Shown here in pieces: positions 27,876-32,894 of a stretch of 32,894 bases of DNA. The notes beneath the pieces were generated by a model, which was given only the letters and a program-made list of their open reading frames with translations, was not told the origin of the DNA and made no database searches. The position numbers were made by a program, and so were the translations under genes. Where the stretch lies: positions 1 to 32,894 of the forward strand of contig NZ_CAJXNN010000037.1 in assembly GCF_913057115.1 (NCBI RefSeq), in the 5' to 3' direction. Source of the stretch: an uncultured Roseovarius sp. (GTDB lineage: Bacteria > Pseudomonadota > Alphaproteobacteria > Rhodobacterales > Rhodobacteraceae). Position 1 is the stretch's first letter, and each line of letters opens with the position of its first letter.

Positions 27876-29542
27876 GCAGCGAACGGATTATCTATATGCC
27901 CCTAGGGGGCGCCGGTGAGATCGGCATGAACGCCTATGTCTATGGCTACGGTGAGCCGGGCAAGGAACGCCTGATACTTGTCGACCTTGGCGTGACCTTC
28001 CCCGACATGGATGGCACGCCCGGCGTTGACCTGATTTTCCCGGATATTCAATGGCTTGCGGAGCGTCGTGACCGTCTGGAGGCGGTGTTCATCACGCACG
28101 CCCACGAGGATCACGTGGGGGCTGTCGCGCAGTTCCACGAAGACCTTGGCGCGCCGATCTATGCCCGTGCCTTCACTGCAAACATTGCGCGGCGCAAGAT
28201 GACCGAGAAGGGCTATTCTGAGAAATCGGTGCGCACGGTCTCGCCTTGGCCCGAGGTGACGGAAGCGGGCCCCTTCAAGGTGGGGTTCGTGCCGATTTCG
28301 CATTCTATCCCTGAAAGTTCGGGCTTGGTCATCGATACGCCCAAGGGCCGTCTGGTGCATTCCGGCGACTTCAAGATCGACCATGACCCTGTCGTAGGCG
28401 AGGCGTTTGACGAGGCGCTTTGGGCCTCACTGGCAGAGCCCGGCGTGAAGGCCCTGATGTGCGATTCTACCAATGTTTTCAATGCACATGCGGGCCGTTC
28501 TGAAAGTACTTTGGCGGGCGATATCGAAGGGTTGACTTCAAGCGCCAAGGGAATGGTGGTGGCGACAACCTTTGCCAGCAACGTGGCGCGGGTGAAAACA
28601 CTTGCCGAGGCGGGCAAACGCGCCGGGCGATCGATTTGCCTCTTGGGCCGGGCCATGCGCCGGATGATCGAGGCGGCGGTGGAAACCGGCGTGCTCAAAG
28701 AGTTCCCGAAAACCATAAGTCCCGAAGATGCAAAGGAAATTCCGCGCGAGAACCTGATGCTCATCGTCACCGGCAGTCAGGGCGAGCGGCGCGCGGCCAG
28801 TGCGCAACTGGCGCAAGGCAAGTATCAGGGCATCACGATGAAAGAAGGGGATATGTTCCTCTTTTCCTCGAAAACCATTCCGGGCAACGAACGCGGCGTT
28901 ATCAGAATTATCAATCAATTCAGTGAGATGGGCGTCGATGTTGTGGATGACAGCAGCGGGCTTTACCACGTGTCGGGCCATGCCAACCGGCCTGACCTGG
29001 AAAAGCTCCACGATCTGGTCAAACCGCATTTCGTGGTGCCCATGCACGGCGAACACCGTCACCTGCGAGAGCACGTAAAACTCAGCAAATCCAAAGGCTT
29101 GCGGGGCGTTCTTGCGCCAAATGGCACGATGGTCGACCTCACCGGAGAGCGTGCCGAGGTGGCAGATTACGTTGAAACTGGCCGCGTCTATCTGGATGGC
29201 AGCGTCAAGATCGGATCCTTGGACGGCGTCGTACGTGACCGTATCCGCATGGCGCTCAATGGCCATGTCATGGTCAATGTCATCATGGATGAAGATGACG
29301 AACCCCTGGGCGAACCTTGGTGCGAAATCAAAGGCTTACCCGAAGAGGGCCGCAGCCGCGCCCCGCTTCTCGACGTGCTCGAAGAAGACCTGAGCCAGTT
29401 CATGGGCCGGGCCGGGTCCAAGACCTTGATGGACGATGACAAACTGGAAGAGGGGCTGCGTAAGGTCACCCGGCAAAGCGCCCAGAACGAGATCGGGAAA
29501 CGCCCCGAAGTCACCGTCATCATCAGCCGATTGAGCGCCTGA
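27872..29542 (+). CDS. rnj: Ribonuclease J
   Basis: Ribonuclease J is a metallo-beta-lactamase/beta-CASP nuclease with endonuclease and 5'-3' exonuclease activity in RNA maturation and decay. The 556-aa protein has LGGAGEIGMNAYVYGYG, the metal motif HAHEDH (76-81), further ligands in PISHSIPESSG and LVHSGDFKID, beta-CASP motifs in ATTFASNVARV and VTGSQGERRA, and HVSGHANRPDLEKL with PMHGEHRHL. It is the likely main 5'-3' RNase. It is followed by a 209-base repeat-rich gap and a convergent DEAD-box helicase. Confidence 0.96.
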   Translation: MSSERIIYMPLGGAGEIGMNAYVYGYGEPGKERLILVDLGVTFPDMDGTPGVDLIFPDIQWLAERRDRLEAVFITHAHEDHVGAVAQFHEDLGAPIYARAFTANIARRKMTEKGYSEKSVRTVSPWPEVTEAGPFKVGFVPISHSIPESSGLVIDTPKGRLVHSGDFKIDHDPVVGEAFDEALWASLAEPGVKALMCDSTNVFNAHAGRSESTLAGDIEGLTSSAKGMVVATTFASNVARVKTLAEAGKRAGRSICLLGRAMRRMIEAAVETGVLKEFPKTISPEDAKEIPRENLMLIVTGSQGERRAASAQLAQGKYQGITMKEGDMFLFSSKTIPGNERGVIRIINQFSEMGVDVVDDSSGLYHVSGHANRPDLEKLHDLVKPHFVVPMHGEHRHLREHVKLSKSKGLRGVLAPNGTMVDLTGERAEVADYVETGRVYLDGSVKIGSLDGVVRDRIRMALNGHVMVNVIMDEDDEPLGEPWCEIKGLPEEGRSRAPLLDVLEEDLSQFMGRAGSKTLMDDDKLEEGLRKVTRQSAQNEIGKRPEVTVIISRLSA

Positions 29543-29547
29543 CATTT

Positions 29548-29625
29548 CGTACAAGTTGTACGCTTACCCCCCGGTTTTCGTACGAAATTCGGGGATGTCC
29601 CGAACAGGACCGTACGAGTCGTACG
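29548..29625. repeat. Cluster of three CGTAC-core palindromes
   Basis: Perfect palindromes lie at 29548-29562 (CGTACAA-G-TTGTACG), 29576-29587 (TTTCGTACGAAA) and 29611-29625 (CGTACGA-G-TCGTACG). All share CGTAC half-sites and two contain CGTACGA, in the first 85 bases after the rnj stop. They look like binding sites of one dimeric protein or a small repeat array. Both neighbouring genes end toward this gap, so a promoter operator is not the obvious explanation. Confidence 0.65.
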
Positions 29626-29654
29626 AAACTGGCATCATCAGGGCATAATAGCCC

Positions 29655-29704
29655 CTTCTTCTGGCCCAAAATATCCTGGGGAGTTTGAGGGGCAAAGCCC
29701 CTCA
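29655..29704 (-). repeat. Interspersed repeat copy B with internal perfect hairpin
   Basis: CTTCTTCTGGCCCAAAATAT at 29655-29674 matches the reverse complement of the element before mccA. Beyond it, TGAGGGGC (29686-29693) and GCCCCTCA (29697-29704) form a perfect 8-bp stem with AAA loop. No T-run follows on either strand, but it lies between two convergent genes where a bidirectional terminator is expected. A shorter stem GCGGC/GCCGC with TTTT after it lies at 29721-29740. Confidence 0.6.
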
Positions 29705-29751
29705 TCCAAATCAAACCTGTGCGGCGCAAGCCGCGCTTTTCGGGAACCGGT

Positions 29752-31230
<1,479 letters not shown>

Positions 31231-31428
31231 GTGTGTCCATGTCTTGCGGACACTACCTTGGCCCGCGCATCTGGTTCGGGTCGGGCCCGTGTGGCCCCGT
31301 GAGTCGTCACATATGTGACCCGAGTGCCCCTGCGTTTAGCGGAATTCAGGGGGCAGGGTCAATCCAAGGAGGTCGGACCGCGACGATCATGTTGTCAAGA
31401 TGGGGATTGTTGCTGAAATATCAACAAT
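31231..31428 (-). promoter_or_regulatory. Upstream region of the helicase gene
   Basis: This 198-base gap should hold the helicase promoter and 5' leader. It contains the perfect 14-bp palindrome GTCACATATGTGAC (31306-31319), an inverted repeat GTGTCC/GGACAC (31233-31238/31248-31253) directly before the start codon, an imperfect GCCCCTG/CAGGGGGC hairpin (near 31324-31354), and ATTGTTG/CAACAAT (31406-31412/31422-31428) just after the glycosyltransferase stop. On the minus strand a TTGACC with CTAAAC 17 bases on is a weak promoter candidate. Confidence 0.4.
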
Positions 31429-32397
31429 TCAAGCGATATGGGGGAAATGCCGGGCGCGTTTTGCCGCCAGATCAAGCGTGATGGCGTGCAAGTGGCCATG
31501 CTCTGCCAGTCTTTTGCGCAAGTCGGGTGTGGCGGTGCAGACCTCGGTATAAAAGGTGCGCAGGGCCTCTTCGCCGCTCTCATCTTCAAGCAACGTGAAA
31601 AGTTGGTTCATGGTCAGGGCCACGCCATCGGCCATTGGCGCAGGCTTGAGGCTGTCGCGGTAGGAGCCTTGGGCAAGTCGGAACCGGTAGTGCTTGAGCC
31701 AGTGGTCCCAGTCGTGGCCGTGCAGGTGAACGAGGTGGGTCTTGGGCAGGGGGGCGGCGTTATCGTCCTGTTCGCCGTTCCGGAAGGCGTTGTGGATGCG
31801 CAGGGTGATTCCATCATGCCCGGTGCGGACAAAGACTTTGCCCGCCACATGACTGAGAAATCCTCCGTTCAGGTGATCGCCATAGGTGGGGTAAATGGCG
31901 TTGGTCTGGGCGCGGCGGTGTTTGAGCCGATCGGCGCAGCCCTTGGCCCAGATCTGCCCCTCGGGCGGGGGATCGGTTGGATCAGAGGCCAGCGCTTCGA
32001 TCGGGCGGACGCGGGCCGAGAGGGTGCCGTCGGGGAGGGTGGCCAGTTGGTCGGGCAGGGGGGTGGCCGGCCAGAGAAATTCATCGACATCGAGATGCAC
32101 CAGCCAATCCACCTGCGGGTTGCGGTTGTAGCAATGGGTGGCATTCATCGTCTGGCGGGGTTGGTGTTTGGCGGGGCGGCCTTTGCGCTTGGCGCGGCGT
32201 TTCCAATAGCCGTCGTCGCAAAGGATGACGCGGCATTTGGGGTGGCCTATGAGCGCCTCGCGCGCCTCGGGGGCGTCTTCATCCAGATAGATGTGCACGC
32301 GATGCGCGCCCAGATCGAGGTGGTGGGCGGCGAAACTCAGGATATCGGTGCTATTGGCCTTGATCGTGGCGACAAGGCCCCATGTGGGCGTGCTCAT
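31429..32397 (-). CDS. Glycosyltransferase family 2-like protein with DVDEF motif
   Basis: This 322-aa cytoplasmic protein resembles the glycosyltransferase 2-like group with the sequence WGLVATIKANSTDILSFAAH at the N-terminus, HIYLDEDAPEAR, and a VDWLVHLDVDEFLWP segment (DVDEF at 103-107), the putative metal/nucleotide-sugar site. The C-terminal half contains LPKTHLVHLHGHDWDHWLKH, rich in histidines, typical of this group. The ATG at 32397 is preferred; a TTG 12 codons upstream (32433) is possible but has no good ribosome site. Acceptor and sugar are unknown. It is transcribed toward the helicase and follows the partial thioredoxin-like gene. Confidence 0.82.
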   Translation of the reverse strand: MSTPTWGLVATIKANSTDILSFAAHHLDLGAHRVHIYLDEDAPEAREALIGHPKCRVILCDDGYWKRRAKRKGRPAKHQPRQTMNATHCYNRNPQVDWLVHLDVDEFLWPATPLPDQLATLPDGTLSARVRPIEALASDPTDPPPEGQIWAKGCADRLKHRRAQTNAIYPTYGDHLNGGFLSHVAGKVFVRTGHDGITLRIHNAFRNGEQDDNAAPLPKTHLVHLHGHDWDHWLKHYRFRLAQGSYRDSLKPAPMADGVALTMNQLFTLLEDESGEEALRTFYTEVCTATPDLRKRLAEHGHLHAITLDLAAKRARHFPHIA

Positions 32398-32498
32398 GCG
32401 TGGCAGAATGCGCCGTTGGTCTGCGGGGTGCAAGAGGGCGCGCTCATCAGCCCTTGCGGGCTTCTTCGCGAGGAGCGTCAGCGATGAGCGTCGCGCGC

Positions 32499-32894
32499 TT
32501 AGTCGGTCAGGTAACGTTGCAAGACGATGCTCGGCATGTGGCCGCGCAACATCATGTCGGGCAGCACGTACGAGGGCGTGAGATCAATATCGAGCGCTTT
32601 GGCCAAGTCAGGGTTGGCCCCCATGTCGATCAGCGTGACGCGCAGGTCGTGGGTATTGGCGAGATCGCGCAGGTCGGCCGTGGCGCGGGTGCAATCGGGG
32701 CAGTCGGACCGGACCAGCAGGGCGATGGTTTGGCTGGCATCCGCCGGGCCGAACCCCGGCAGGCCGGGCGCAAAGAGGCGGTTTGCCTGCGCCTCGATCC
32801 GCGCCAGATCGCTTTCGATGGCATCGGCGTAGGGGTCGATGGGCGGTGGGGCTATGCGGTCGGTCAGGTCGGGCAGGCCCAGCAGCGCCTCGCG
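32499..32894 (-). CDS. Thioredoxin-fold protein with CPDC motif (partial, 5' end beyond the window)
   Basis: Reading the minus strand from the window edge gives 131 residues ending at TAA (32499-32501). The chain includes TIALLVRSDCPDCTRATADL, with a CPDC active-site motif, then DLRVTLIDMGANPDLAKALD, a cis-proline-like TPS segment and a last helix IVLQRYLTD. That order (CxxC, helix, strand, cis-Pro, helix) is the thioredoxin fold. The start and any signal peptide lie outside the window, so location and role are open. It could be an envelope disulfide protein or a cytoplasmic redox protein. Confidence 0.72.
   Translation of the reverse strand, partial: REALLGLPDLTDRIAPPPIDPYADAIESDLARIEAQANRLFAPGLPGFGPADASQTIALLVRSDCPDCTRATADLRDLANTHDLRVTLIDMGANPDLAKALDIDLTPSYVLPDMMLRGHMPSIVLQRYLTD

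Noticed and set aside
31306..31319. CRP/FNR-type site at GTCACATATGTGAC
   Set aside because: The arms are in the wrong order for TGTGA-N6-TCACA and there is no TTGAT-N4-ATCAA, so it is not called as either.
31438..32487. Plus-strand open frame of 349 codons opposite the glycosyltransferase
   Set aside because: Gly/Val/Ala-rich with no motif, while the minus strand shows ordered glycosyltransferase motifs (DVDEF, HLHGHDWDHW).

Overview
The window looks like chromosomal DNA of a roseobacter-type alphaproteobacterium (Rhodobacteraceae). The evidence is a GC-rich composition, a complete 14-subunit nuo operon interrupted by many small extra genes in the Rhodobacter/Paracoccus manner, a NuoE with a long C-terminal extension, and the order nuoN-birA-coaX-rnj. 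I cannot assign a genus. No tRNA, rRNA, CRISPR array, insertion sequence or phage gene was seen, and no stretch longer than 300 bases lacks a gene.

Region 1 (1-7119, plus strand) is a leucine/isovalerate catabolic cluster. It holds methylcrotonyl-CoA carboxylase beta (mccB), a nitronate-monooxygenase-like flavoprotein, methylcrotonyl-CoA carboxylase alpha (mccA, carrying the biotin lysine), a glutathione S-transferase, hydroxymethylglutaryl-CoA lyase and a methylglutaconyl-CoA hydratase. Isovaleryl-CoA dehydrogenase is not in the window and would be expected upstream. The NMO-like gene and the GST are not leucine enzymes and have no obvious role here.

Region 2 (7385-26248, plus strand) is the nuo operon, nuoABCDEFGHIJKLMN in canonical order and apparently all intact. 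Ten additional genes are woven between the core subunits: two tandem paralogous small membrane proteins (between nuoC and nuoD), a lipoprotein (nuoD/nuoE), a two-TM protein whose C-terminal domain copies the NuoE tail (nuoE/nuoF), a small two-TM protein (nuoE/nuoF), a lipoprotein and a secreted protein (nuoF/nuoG), two lipoproteins (nuoG/nuoH), and a carboxymuconolactone-decarboxylase-fold protein (nuoI/nuoJ). Many junctions are ATGA or similar overlaps, which suggests translational coupling. A hairpin followed by a T-rich run after nuoN is a good candidate operon terminator. This set of unexplained genes around Complex I is the best candidate in the window for an under-described system: possible assembly or accessory factors, some cytoplasmic-side membrane proteins and some exported lipoproteins.

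Region 3 (26333-29542, plus strand) holds birA (biotin ligase, whose likely substrates include MccA of region 1), coaX (type III pantothenate kinase) and rnj (ribonuclease J). Convergent to it on the minus strand is a DEAD-box RNA helicase (29752-31230). The 209-base gap between rnj and the helicase carries three CGTAC-core palindromes and a hairpin-containing interspersed repeat. A diverged relative of that repeat lies before mccA.

Region 4 (31429-32894, minus strand) has a glycosyltransferase-like protein with a DVDEF motif and the C-terminal part of a thioredoxin-fold protein with a CPDC motif, cut by the window edge.

All calls come from reading motifs, gene order and hand alignment; no database search was run.
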